From Nephromyces sp. MM_2019 (Eukaryota; Apicomplexa; Aconoidasida; Nephromycida), in NCBI GenBank assembly GCA_015657535.1, contig JADHZB010001711.1, positions 6,244-70,243 of the forward strand: DNA of 64,000 bases. The letters run 5' to 3'. The first letter of the stretch is position 1, and every line of letters starts with the position of its first letter. Both the position numbers and the translations under genes were made by a program. Shown here in pieces: positions 48,101 through 60,463 of this stretch. The notes under the pieces were generated by a model, which ran no database searches, had not been told where the DNA came from, and saw only the letters and a list, made by a program, of their open reading frames with translations.

Positions 48101-51100
48101 AGCTGCTTTGCGTAGTTGCGCAAACACTTTGTTAATATACCTAGATTTGACGCTCCGCTCTGCTATCTTAAGGCTTACTAACTGGTGAAGTAACTATAAA
48201 CGAAAAGCAGTTAATGTGTTGTATGTAGCAAGTAGGCGCGCATTCTAGCATACAAGCTATAGCACAAAAAAGGTAGGAATGGCAAAAACTGCGGATAGAT
48301 ATTGGAAAAAGCAGGTTGAACAAAAGCTAATATTTCTTAGATGAAAAGCCACATGAAGAGACTAGAAAAATACACAAAAAAGGAGCTTGCACAGATTATG
48401 TTTGGTCTTCTTATGCCCATTTAGCACCTATTGTGAGGTCATTTTTAGGGCGCAAAGGGAGTCATCATGCTTTGCGGGCTGAGTTGCAGCCCGCATATAA
48501 AAACAGCAGCGGAGAGCATAGCGAAGTAGCATCAATATCTGGTGCTTACAGATTCAGTTTTCGCAGAAGATTTATCTGTATTCAATATGCTAGACGATCA
48601 TTAAATGGTGTAACTAAAGGATAAGCCATTACACACAAATTTCTAGGGTAATTAAAGAAGCTGAAACATTTTGTTGCGTGCATGGCGTCCATCGTGGTGG
48701 TACCAAAATTAGGCATTCTAAATACGCCGACCTTCGTTGACCAATGCTTATTCAAACATTTCAAAACATCGGTATTTTCATGAGAGGAATCTTGCCAAAT
48801 TTTCAATAGAAGCTTATTTGTACAATTATTTGGCTAATGAAAATTCCAGGAGAATTGCGTGAAAACAACTTAACGGAAAGCATCGATCAGCGTGCTGGTG
48901 TAGAAAGTGTTGCATCTGACACCGACTCTGGTCCAGCTGGTTCCTGGAAGGGTGACGCTACCTTGCTACATGCGTTGCTAGCGCTTATAATGGAATCTGG
49001 CAGAGACCGGTATACTTATATTAAGGAGCTGGTACTAAGTCCATCCATTACTGTTCCTAGGGCGGATAGAGGCAGTATCGGTGAGATAAGTCACAATTCT
49101 TATCGCAAATAATTTGATTATACTTTTCTGGTAGTCTGAAAGTATTTTCTTTTGGATTTTGAATCTCCTTATTGATTCAACTATTCACCAGCACTTATGG
49201 GCACAATAAATGAAAGAAAATACCTTAAGAGGGAGGCTCATTTAGCTATGATATCGTCTTTCCACAGCTATAAGAGCAACTCCTTCCACTACAGCCAACA
49301 AGAAAATTCGATATGCACATGACATATTTTTCCCAGAATTATTACCTTGAAATATCTCTATGATAAGAACGCTGGTATCAGAAGTAATTCATTCCAAATG
49401 ATAACTTGACCATTCAATCATGGGAAGAAGTCAATACTTGCAAGTCCAGCAACGTTAACTTGATAGTGCTATTGAGCAACAAAAAAAAATATCTTCCAAT
49501 ACATATTTCAGTTCATTAATTTCGAGTTAAACCTAAGAAAATTATGACGCCCGAACTTTCTGCATTTCAGTTTCATTTCAGCGTTTTGATATCGGCTTTA
49601 GCGGGTATTCTCAGATACTGCAGAAAGAAAAGGATAGGAGTGATAGACGCCTTATAGAGTTGTTTCTAAGCGAATATTACAAGTTTTTCACTCATTATGT
49701 GTTATATAGACCCGAATAGATGGAAAAGGGATATGCTTTTGGCCGAAAATGATGTCTCCGGATTGGCTAAAATACTAGGAAACGATCTGAATAACGGTAA
49801 TTTAGACGTTATTGGGAGATTGAAATTACCACCGAGTATATCAGCAGCATACGCAAGAGGCGATCCGATTTTAGAAGGCTATCTACAAAGTGGATCAATA
49901 TGCAGCATTCGCCATAGGCTAGAGACGTTGTACAGCGACTCTAATTCCAGCAATAACTATGCTCAAATGATTCGATGGTCCGTTATAAGGCAAATTCCGC
50001 GGCTTAACAGGTGACACACTGGTTGCAAAAAGTACTTGTAGAGAGTTTTAATATGTAGCATTTGAATTTGTTACAACCGAGCCTGATATAGATAGTACAG
50101 GAAAATCAGGTAATGTAAAACAAAAACTAAGCCATGAAATATAATTTAAAGGCTTCTTAGTAAAAATTATTTTTCTAGCTGATAAAAGGCCTCATTCAAT
50201 ATCTGAGAAAGCTCCTTCGAATCAATTTTTGTTGCAGCAGTTATTTTATAGGTTTTTTTTGGCTGTACGTCGTAAATTTAGCTTAAATGATAACACTACA
50301 ATTATTCTTTGAAAGAAATTTAACTACTTGAAGTTGGAAAGCTTAACGATGATTCAGTACATTTATTTTCAGGGCAAGGCAGCTAATTTTTACGCGCCTG
50401 CTTCAATCGCTAGCTAATCCTCCATGGAAAGGTTCACTGTGGGAGCAAAACTTTGCGGGAAATATCAAGGGCAATACCAGAGATACTATTATGAAGGGGA
50501 AGCTATTAAAAATTCTCTCAACTGCTTTCATAGAATCTGGTACGATGATTAAATGCAGAGGCAACAAACATGGATGCATTTAACGAAACTGTTAATAAAG
50601 CTTATATCAGATTAAGGCTAATATCACCAATGTGGATAGTTACATAGGAGCAGTACTTCAGCACATCAATCATTGCAAGCTTCTCCTATTTTATCTCTTT
50701 ATTCAGCAGAATCAAAGATTCCAAATTGCAAAAAGTCAAACTATTATTATTAGGTAAAATAACCCTCAATTTGATGCACTATACCTTTACTCTTCTTGGG
50801 TACCTCTGCTACAACTAGTGTCTAAAGAAGCTTTACTAGCTGGTACTCAGGAAACTTTGCTGGTATTTTTAAGTCCTTAGATCGAAGCACGCACCTTTAA
50901 TCGCACATATGTACTGTACGATGCTGATTCTATTTGAATAAGGACAACATGAAGATTGTCATAAGCCTAGAGTAGCTGGCCATAAGCTGCCGCACATTAA
51001 AAGTGTGTGCTGAAGTTACCGCGAAAAGCACAACTGATGAAATGGAGTTTTAATGCAAAATTTTAGTAGCTGCCTGTACTCCACTCCTTAAAATATTTAA

Positions 51101-54100
51101 GAAAAATATAATACAGTTGCTTTGTGGCAAATTCTTTTTTAATATTAGAAACCAGCGAAAACAGTGCCATCATGAGAATCCTTTGAATAGTTTCATTTTT
51201 TGTGGAGATTCTTTTCTTAATGCCTTATTTAATTTTCTTGGAAATAATATACGAGGCACTTGGTTAACCAATAAAAGTAGAGGTAGCATAAATTATGTAT
51301 ACTTCATTTGAAATTATTAGGTAACTGCGTATAAAAATCCACCTAATATTACAACTATTTTAGGTAGATATCTTTATAATAAGTCAGTGCTCATACAAGC
51401 ATGCCTAATAAAATAAAAAAACGATGAAGGGTTCATATAAAGGCCAGCTGAAATATAAGATATTCAGAAATATCTCCAGTGGTTTAGCGCTGATAGGTGT
51501 TGGAAAACCAAGGAAATTATATTTTGTAAAAAAAATATATTCAAGCAACGACAAAAAGCATTCAGCACAAAAAAATAACATAAAAAAAATGAGGTAGAGC
51601 GAAATATTAATAAACAGATAAAAGAAGCAAGACAAGCAGTTTAAAACTGCCGCGAAAGGATTGATGACGCGCAAAATCTTGGAACAATCACCCCGATATT
51701 AATAACTCACGACAGCCACAATAACTAGATGTAGCTTTGCTTCAAAAAAATACAGTGGAAGAGGCTAAGTATTTATGAAGGCTACATATTGCTCCACATA
51801 TATGGTGCTTATATATTTATATTTAAACCCGCTGAACTCTTTAACTTTAGGGATTCGAATATGGTGCTATGAAAATGAAGGGCAGCGCCTAGACTTATTG
51901 AAAACAGCTTTATTGCCAGGACACATTTCAAGCCAGCTGGTAGACATCCTCTCGGTTCCAGTGGATAGAGGGTGAGTTTTTTTATTTTAGCATATATTGA
52001 ATCATTAGCTTATATTCGGCAATATGTTTATATAGCTACTTTGAAACACAAAAAAGTATCCTGCAGTGCGCTACAGCAGGGTTTAATAAAAATTCTTGGG
52101 TTAAATCAGATTATCAACATGAACAGTAGACATAAAATACTTCGAGAAATATTCATGAGATGTAGCCGTTCAATGAGAATACGAAGTTCTACATGAATCA
52201 AATTGCATGAGGTCCTCCGGAATCAAAAGAGCAGTACAGAAATTAGTTGGCTGCGCGACTGGCTACACCCGAATCCGCACATCACCGCTGGTAAACATGC
52301 TTAATATCTCGGCAGCAGCACTTTACAGCGAATAATACCCTCAACTAAATTACCGGAAGGTGAATTAATTGGTACCACCGTATGCTTAACTCTCACTTAT
52401 CGGCTAAGGGAGTCCTTTTCTCAAGCGCATTTATTCAGCGAATACATGTAGGGAGATTTTGCAGCTTTGACGTTGGGCGCACAATGAGATAATGGAGCAG
52501 AGGGCGTAGTTATACAGCACCCCAGGATTAGTATAACAATGACGAAGAAATGAGGATACAAAACTTTAGCTTGCATATAAACGCCACATATATTTCTTGA
52601 AAGAAAATTATGCTACTAAAGATCCTCCTGATTTTGCTAATAGCTTTCAACATGTAGAAGCGATATTTAGATATGCTTAGCCGCAGTTTCAGTTACATTG
52701 ACTAGAAATATCAGAAATGTTAACATGGAGAACTCCAAGGAAAAAAATATTGGTATTCAGCTGCAGTGCACGTCAATCTTGAATTACAAAGGCATGAAAC
52801 ACCTTCCGCGATATTGATCAATAGGAAGCTTTATTTAAAAAAATGTATACATCCGTAAGCCCTAAAGCTAGAAGCATACGTTACACCTTTTTTTGTGTTG
52901 CTTTCAGAATGGTCGACATGCCACTGAGCAATATGCCACAAAACTCAGAAGCACTGACTGAAATGTTTAATGATTGGAAAAGGGACTTTAAAGAATGTGA
53001 GTCACTTTTTGATCGAAATTTTGCTGATGGCAATATGGACATCTTTAAGAAGGAACGGGAGCCTTATGATATTGGTAAGCTTTTTGCATAAAGTGATGCT
53101 ATAGCACGATGATTTTCTTAAAGGAAAAAGTAGATTTTATACATGCTTATTCAACAAGCAAGAAACATTATTTTTTTTTTGATAAGAGTTACAATGTAGC
53201 TGGCTTGACTCAAAATATTTGGTGATGAACTAAGCTAACATATTGTAAATATTACACAACAGAATTGAGAAAAACAAAAAAAAAACTCATAAGGGATTGG
53301 ACTGCAGAATATTTTTTCATCTTGAAAATATTAGCAGTATGTTAAGAGGTTCAAATGATCATGGGCTCTGTGCGATACTGAAGGATGACGGTACCGTGCA
53401 TATTCATACGTTATAAAGTTTTGTAGACGTGGTATTGTGATTAAGAACAGCCTATAATAATGTAACTGCACACAAAATTACAGGCACTCTAACTACACTC
53501 ACCTTTTTCGAGTAAATTTTTTTAATAATAACATACAAGAGCTAGCAGTTTATTATTGGCCGTTGCGCTTCCTCAAGATGCTAATACTTTTTTTCGCGTT
53601 TTTCTGTAGGACTTTTTTTAAATGGCGCCATCACCCACCGCCATATCTAGAAGTTAATATTTTTTTCAAGCGGCATATATATTGCTACCTGGCTGAAATG
53701 AAGTAGGCAGTGACGCAGCGTAAAGTACATTAGATGACTTGAAAAAGCTAGTGCCATTAAGCCAGGAAAAAATAATTGCGACAAAAAACTTATATACATT
53801 GGCATTTAAATAAGTTCACCCGCTATCGTGATTGGAGCTTGCAATAATGCTGCATACCCTTAAAAATAATCACGTTTCTATATATGGAGAGACAAAGACA
53901 TATTCTGCTTTGCACTCTCTACATGTACTGATGGCCGAATACACACCTCGCGAATTTTCCTGGGATATAGCGACGCCCTCCACAAAGTACACCATAACTT
54001 TGTAACTACTGAAATGATTTGGTGACTCTGCACCAAAAAGTTGAAATACTGAATGGAAATTTTTACTTACAAAGTTTAAAGCTGCTTCAGCACAATTTGA

Positions 54101-54625
54101 ACTTAGGATATAGCAAAAATCCTTCGTTTCAGATTGCAATTTGTTGTGATTGATGAAATATATTATCCCCTTGACTTAGCACTTTGCCCACAAGAAATTT
54201 GGCAACCAATTTACCTGTATAATACTCTTGAAACATACATGGAATTGCTTATTATGATCGCGGTTTTAAGTGCCAAATTCTGCTAGTTTCAGCTGCCTTA
54301 TGTTAGTTTTAGTATTTAAAAATATTTCGTACTGTTGACTGGCTCACCAAAAAATACTTTCAAGCAACCTAATAATGGTCAACATATTTCTTGCGAAACT
54401 TGCACAGGATATCTGCAATATCCACCGCCAATGAGATTCTCTGGACCAAGGTTTCACCTTGGTCAACCAAGCCTAGGAGTGGCAAACGAGATGAATTTTT
54501 TCAAAAATCCTTTGCTGTCTTCGTCACTGTCTAGGAACAAGTTTTTCGAGACAGTAGTGGGCCTCTTATCCCGGAGTAACAACCAAGCTCAAAAGAAGCA
54601 TGATATAGTTTCAGAGGAGATTTAG
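45150..54625 (+). CDS. Long multi-exon gene for a helical-repeat-like protein, unrecognised
   Basis: A phase-consistent chain covers the 3' part: 46774(or earlier)-46872, 47056-47134, 47364-47437, 47568-47910, 48425-48607, 48850-49080, 49710-50010, 50373-50539, 51851-51971, 52067-52290, 52360-52447 (weak), 52908-53074, 54408-54625 (TAG). Upstream candidates: about 45165-45248 (FVQLACAATMALSA), 45704-45749 (LRALHKFIEENCQ), and 45919-45953. Predicted sequence is mostly amphipathic helix (LEGLLCSLSIMLDDAKHD, RLEELIEG-like runs, LLHALLALIMESG, LLAENDVSGLAKILGNDL), suggesting an alpha-solenoid such as a nucleoporin, karyopherin or scaffold. I cannot name it. Oddities: an in-frame TGA at 52194-52196 inside one exon, and overlapping frames around 49571-49719. 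The join into 47568 uses an AG far from its pyrimidine tract. The 5' end is not defined. Confidence 0.6.
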
Positions 54626-56504
54626 CTTCTAGAGAACTATCTGGATTACAAACGGCTTTTCTCGTTTGTCTGAAGTTTGCTTGCTTTTAGCACAAAAGTT
54701 TGTGTGTAACTGCGATTTTTTTTCTTGATTCAGCCTTTTGGTTGAGGGTTCATCATCTACTATACTATAGTACTTGTCTTAAAAAGTACCTCAAATTTCA
54801 TTCCACAGTATTTTAGCTCCCTTGAGAGGATTTCAAACTAGTTACTTCTGAATTTTATTCCTTTTTAGCCCACTACCCAATTCGTTGTAAGGCTTTAAAC
54901 GGAGCTTTATGTTTTTAATTTTTCCTACTAACGCACGGCCTGCTGGGGACACGCGGAATTTTCCTACCTTCGTCGCGTATTTCTTGTTGCAAAAAGCATA
55001 CTCGAATTCGTAATAACATAAAAAAAGTTAAAACCCCAAATCATCCTGGGTTCACCAGTAAGAGTGTGCATATCAGTATTAAATTGAACAGCTTCCCGAT
55101 GTTAATTTCTCCTGGAGTCTACTGAGGCTTGCAAAGGTACCATTTTAGTAGCGCAAAAGCACAGCTTACCTCAAGTGAACAAATGGATGCACAAAAAGCT
55201 ATACAACACGCCTTCCGTAGCTAACGTATTGAAATTGCAGGATGCCTGGAAGAGCCACCAGGAGGTTTTTACTTAAACTAGTTTCATGCATAACTAGCGT
55301 CCTTACCGCGACGAAAGGCTTACCATCCAAAGCTTATTCACAACAGTATTATTCTCATTGAGGTAATAAACTTTTGATTAAATAGTGCGCAAAAAAATTA
55401 GCCTTAGAAAATAAAACTAAGCATAACCGTTATATCAATGAAGCCAGAAAAGGGGCTGGTATGAATAGAATGCCTACGGTTGTACAGAATTAAATGAATT
55501 TTTTCGGTAAAGAACCAAATACAGGAGCCAATCATGAAGAAAAAGTACCTTTATATGCAAAATGCTGATTATATAGGTTAACTTAAGAAGCTACAATGCC
55601 AAAGGTATATTGCTGAAAAATTAAGTTTTAAACCATGAATGAAGTTTTGGATAACAAAGCACAAGAAATTTCAAGCCGCGAAAAATAAAGAGTTCCAATA
55701 GTTTTTTCATATTAAAAAGCTTCAAGACGCTATACCAAATATACAGATTTCAAAATTTATACAGCAATATAGCACAAGCATGAAGTCGGAGAGTTTATTC
55801 TTAAAAAAATAGCTGAATGCCCTAACATAATCCCTTGCATTACCATTGGTGCTATAATCTACTAGCAATTGTTAAAAATGCATCTCGTCCTGACGCAAAC
55901 TACCTATCCCAGTGGCAGCTACGGTGACTCTTGAGTTCGTACCGTCAAGTTAATTATATCTACGCAAATTTCACGGCGAAAATATTTTCGAAACATTGCA
56001 GGCTTCTAAGAGCAGCCAAAATGTCGAAAAAAGTGAAAATTTGAGAAGTGTCTTGAAATGAGCGTGTGTTGCTGAAGAGTTTGTATCTACAGTAAATGTT
56101 TTGTTTTATCTCTAGTAAATCTGTCTTTGGCTAGTAAATCTCTGCAAATTTTGTCTATAGTAAACCATTACTTTCATCTATCCTAATCTTCGTATGAAGG
56201 GTTCCGGTTTCGCCGTTTTAATTCATACTTTCTACACAACGAAGCTGTGCGGAACTTGTTAGCTATGAAGTCACCGTAATAATGAGGGTAAGTCCTAGCC
56301 CAAAAAATCTAAGTGAAGCAACCAATGCTTATCAGGCATATAGGCTTTATACGGGGATGTATCCAGTATTCAATGCCGGCGGAAAAAAATATTTTTTAAG
56401 GAAAAGAAATAGTGTGTTTTTCCCTCTTCTGCACTTCTGGACTATGTTCGGAGGCGTACTTCTCTGTGTAAATTGTATGTTTGGCAACTTCTCTGAATGG
56501 GCCA

Positions 56505-56700
56505 CAAATCTGGGCAGCTACTCTGGGAAAGTACTCTGGGCAGTTGCTCTGGGAAAGTACTCTGGGCAGTTGCTCTGGGAAAGTACTCTGGGCAGTTGCT
56601 CTGGGAAAGTACTCTGGGCAGTTGCTCTGGGAAAGTACCCTGGGAAACTACTCTGGGCGACTAGTCTGGGAAACTACTTTCGGCAGCTACTCTGCCCAGC
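56505..56700. repeat. 26-bp minisatellite made of two 13-bp half-units
   Basis: CTCTGGGAAAGTA alternates with CTCTGGGCAGTTG about five times, then decays into CTCTGGGAAACTA-type copies. 26 is not a multiple of three, so the frames rotate through each other, which explains the long overlapping open frames here. Probably non-coding. Confidence 0.9.
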
Positions 56701-59327
56701 TTCTTAAAAGGCAACTTCTCTGCTTCTAACGCCCATTTCCGCTCATTTCCGCCTTATCGCTAAAGTAGAAGTTGGAGATCGTGTATCAAAATCTGATGGT
56801 GTTTCCCACGTAGCTTTTCATTCAACATGTATGCTGCTTTTACCTAGTCTTACAAGTTGCTTCGTCGCGTAGACTTTTTTTTTACCAATTTTCCGCGCAT
56901 ATCTTCATTACTGGCTCAACCTCAAGCATACGTTGAAGAATACTGGGATTTTGTGCGGTTAATTCCCAAGTTCCTCGTTTCGATGGCTTGTTATGCGATA
57001 TGGAGTGCCTCTTGTTTGATTCACGACAAAGGTTCCACCTTCGATCCCTAAAAGCTGCGCGCAAGGATAGCCGAGCAGATTAGAAAATAAAATTCAGGAA
57101 ATATCTCAGCTTGTGGAAAACATGTACGGCGCAGTACTGATCTGCCATTTCTATGGAAGAAGTGTATAAAAGGAATGGAACCTTCTTAAGCCATAAGCAT
57201 GAAGTATTTGGGGAATTGAAGAATACCGGAGATATTAGAGCGCACGGCTTGCTTGCATGACCGGCAGTGGAGGGGAAGAATAAGAAAAGTATGCGTCCCT
57301 TGAAGGTATACTGATTTGGAGTGCTCCTGTTTGCATAACTTCTGTGTTTAGCGATTCTTGCGATTAGAGAGGCAATAGTTTTACAAATATATCTGCTCAG
57401 AGCAATAAAGGCTTGCAGTGAGCCCTCCTTCTATAGCTGAAATATATATTGTACTAAAAAAAGGATTTCTAGGATTTAGCAGTTTGTATTTCACGGTTAG
57501 CTCTGCGTAACTGAAATGGTTTGCAGCCCTAAGCTGCATAAAATAGTAGTATGTAGCATTGCTGCGAATAAGTACCCATGAGCCCCCCAAATATATTACG
57601 GATTTCTCATGAGGAGTATGATAAGGGTGGCTAAATGCTTTTCAATAAGCGCGTAGAATTAAGCAGCCTCCCTCTTCAAGGCATAAGATTGATTGGAAAG
57701 AATAGAAACGAAGACGCTACCTCTAGGGTAACTTAGCTATTCCTTCAAATTCACTTTTTCCTCTCATGGTTAATAGGCGGCATTGGTTGGCGCCAGTCTT
57801 TCGAACTGCTTTTCCTGGCTGTTCATCACTTTGAAAGCCTCCCACCTGCAGATTTTCTTTTTTTTTTCAAAAAATGCTGCCATGATAACGCCCTTACCAA
57901 AAGCAATGTTTTAGAGAGATTTTTAATATTCCGGATGAATGCTTAAATATTCCAAGGAAATTGCGCCTACACGCGCTATTTGAATGTATTTGATATTATA
58001 ACCTAATTAAGGCAAAATATGTATAAATTCTGATTCCTTCAGCGATCTTTCTGCGCTGGATGGTATCCCCGTGCTTATTAGCTTGAATACGCTGCATGCA
58101 GTTTGGAGTAGAGTCAATGAATTACTGACAGCAGAAATCAGGGCCCACCATCAAAGATAAAACCACGATTAGCTCCCATTAACCTGCTTGTTAGGACATA
58201 ATTTGTAGATGAAAAGCACCCAGTAGGGAGTATTTCTGAATGAACTGAGGAGGGAGTGATGATTTTTCTCTTTGAAAGCAGTTTATTTTTTTTTCATTAT
58301 TTTGATGATCAGAGCATCCAAAGGCTGTCTTTTTAAGGCGTTTGGTCCAACACGTCATATGATTGATATTGAGCAAAATGAATTGCTAGAAACTGCATGT
58401 TTTTCTTTTCTTTTGCGGGACTAATTTATCAAGTTTCGTCGATTTTCGCCGCCGTAATGATTTCCAAAATATTAAAAAGTTTGAGGGAATTTCATCGTTA
58501 TTTTTTGAGGGATAAAATATCCATCTATGCTAATTGGTACTTGGATATACTTGAGCCTGTCTGTAATTTCAAGAAGTCTGCACACAGTCCAAAGATTAGG
58601 TTTAAAGCTATTTTCAGTACTTCGGCATCATGTCTATGATTACCGGAATATTTCTCTGTCGAAATCTGCTGAGAACATCTACGAAAGGGGCCATTTTTGG
58701 GGGTTTTTCTCGATTTTGTCTTTGTTTCTTCTCTCTTTCTTGGTTTCTCTTTTGTGAAGATTTTGTTGTTGCTCTTTCTCCTTACTTTCTTCCGTCTCTC
58801 TTCTCCAATTTACGATAAACCATTCAATGAAAGCATATAAATTGCAAATAAAGACTCAGACTACGAATTTGAATCGCACACTTGGTCTGGTTGAGATTTA
58901 AAGCTGATTTATAGTATAAATTATTGAGAAGAAAAAATCGATTTGAGCTCTAAATTCCTCCAAGTTTTAGTTGAAATTCAAGTTAATGCTCTTAACTTGT
59001 GTGTTCTTCAGTTTTCTTCAAAGATGAAGTGATTTTGCATATTCTCGTGATAAAATCGCCAGAAAAACAGGGATATCTTCATTAGGGATTTTTTCAGGAA
59101 CAGCTGTCTTCTTGAGCTTGAACTTTGTGTGCTGTGAAAGCTAGCGAGTAGTTTTTATTCCTCTTTGGGTGATTTTTTTTGAGTATTTAGGGGTTTAAGT
59201 TTTTGAGATTTTCTACTCCCTCAGTATTCTATTTTTTGAGCTTCGGCTTTACCTGTGGATGCTCAGTTGCAGTTTTTTGAGAGATTGTGCACGTGTTTGT
59301 GCGTTTCTGCACGGGAAAAAATTGTGT

Positions 59328-59460
59328 GGTGTGCGTTAGTCTGTGTGTGTGGTTGCGTTTCTCTATATGTGTGTGCGTGTTAGCCTGTGTGTGTGGTTGC
59401 GTTTCTCTATATGTGTGTGCGTGTTAGCCTGTGTGTGTGGTTGCGTTTCTCTATGTGTGT
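59328..59460. repeat. ~44-bp tandem repeat, nearly three copies
   Basis: Units contain TGTGTGTGTGGTTGCGTTTC then TCTATATGTGTGTGCGTGTTAGCC. TG is on the + strand, upstream of the plus-strand gene starting at 59977. Confidence 0.85.
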
Positions 59461-59976
59461 ACATTTTTATGAGCTATACAAAATATTTCACTTTTTTAAT
59501 CGCATTTCTATAAAATATGCAAAACGGCACACTAGTGTGTGTGTCTCTGTTTAACCTCGAACCCCCCACCAAATGTTTTCGCCTATTCATCCCCTTGCGT
59601 GCAAGCATTACTCTAGCGTGCCGCTTTCGCTACTTCATGCTCTTCCACCCATAGAAATGGGCCATTTTTATCTCTTTCTATTAATGAAAAAATGCTGTTT
59701 CCTTTGGAATTTTTTACCAAAAACTCGGCAAAAAAAGAGTTTTCTTGACGAAATGCTTTTCAATCTTTCTTTTCTCCTGGGTAGCATATTGCTTTGTGTG
59801 TGCTTAAGTGTTTTAGCCTCGTTTCTCTCAGTTAATGCGTTGAAATTTGGAGTTTTCAGTAAGTTTTTTTCTTTATAGTTTAGGGTTTATAATGTAAAGT
59901 TTGAAGCTTTTTCTTCTAATCTGCATCGTCGAATTGAAGATAAATTTTGTTTAAAGAGTTCAAATTTATTCAGAAA

Positions 59977-60430
59977 ATGAAGGAGAGAGCAGCGAATAAT
60001 GTTGCTGATACCCTCTTTGCCGTAGAAAACTTGCCTGACTGGTTTGACCATCGGATTTTTACAGGTGATTTTATCATAGGATGAAAAGGACGTTTTGGGG
60101 ATGTGTGCGGATGTGAGAATATCTTGAAAATACCTATTTTTGATGATTTGTTGTCTTAATTTGATGAAAAAAGTGAGGAAAAATGAGGCTTAAAGCGTGC
60201 TGGGTGTTATCGTGATGAGTAGAAAAATGAGTGTGTGCACTTATGTAGAAGCTTAGTGTGTTTTTTTAGAGCAGGCAGAAGCCTATATGTGTGTTTTGAG
60301 TGTTTATGGATATGTGTGCATGTTTAGCCTGTTTTGATCGAGGAGGATGAGGATATGTTTGTTTCAAGTTTGTGGATTTGGTGCATATTTAGCCTGTTTT
60401 GTTTTAGGAAGAAGAATACCTGTGTATTTC

Positions 60431-60463
<33 letters not shown>

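Larger units (their letters stand above)
54626..59976. other. Intergenic region, mostly featureless
   Basis: Between the 54.6 kb stop and the start at 59977. It contains the 26-bp minisatellite (56508-56700) and a TG-rich stretch at 59280-59460. Open frames at 56282-56707, 58397-58639 and 59573-59878 have no splice or motif support; the first is created by the minisatellite. Confidence 0.45.

Noticed and set aside
56282..56707. 141-codon plus-strand frame
   Set aside because: Generated by the 26-bp minisatellite, which is open in more than one frame; no splice or motif support.
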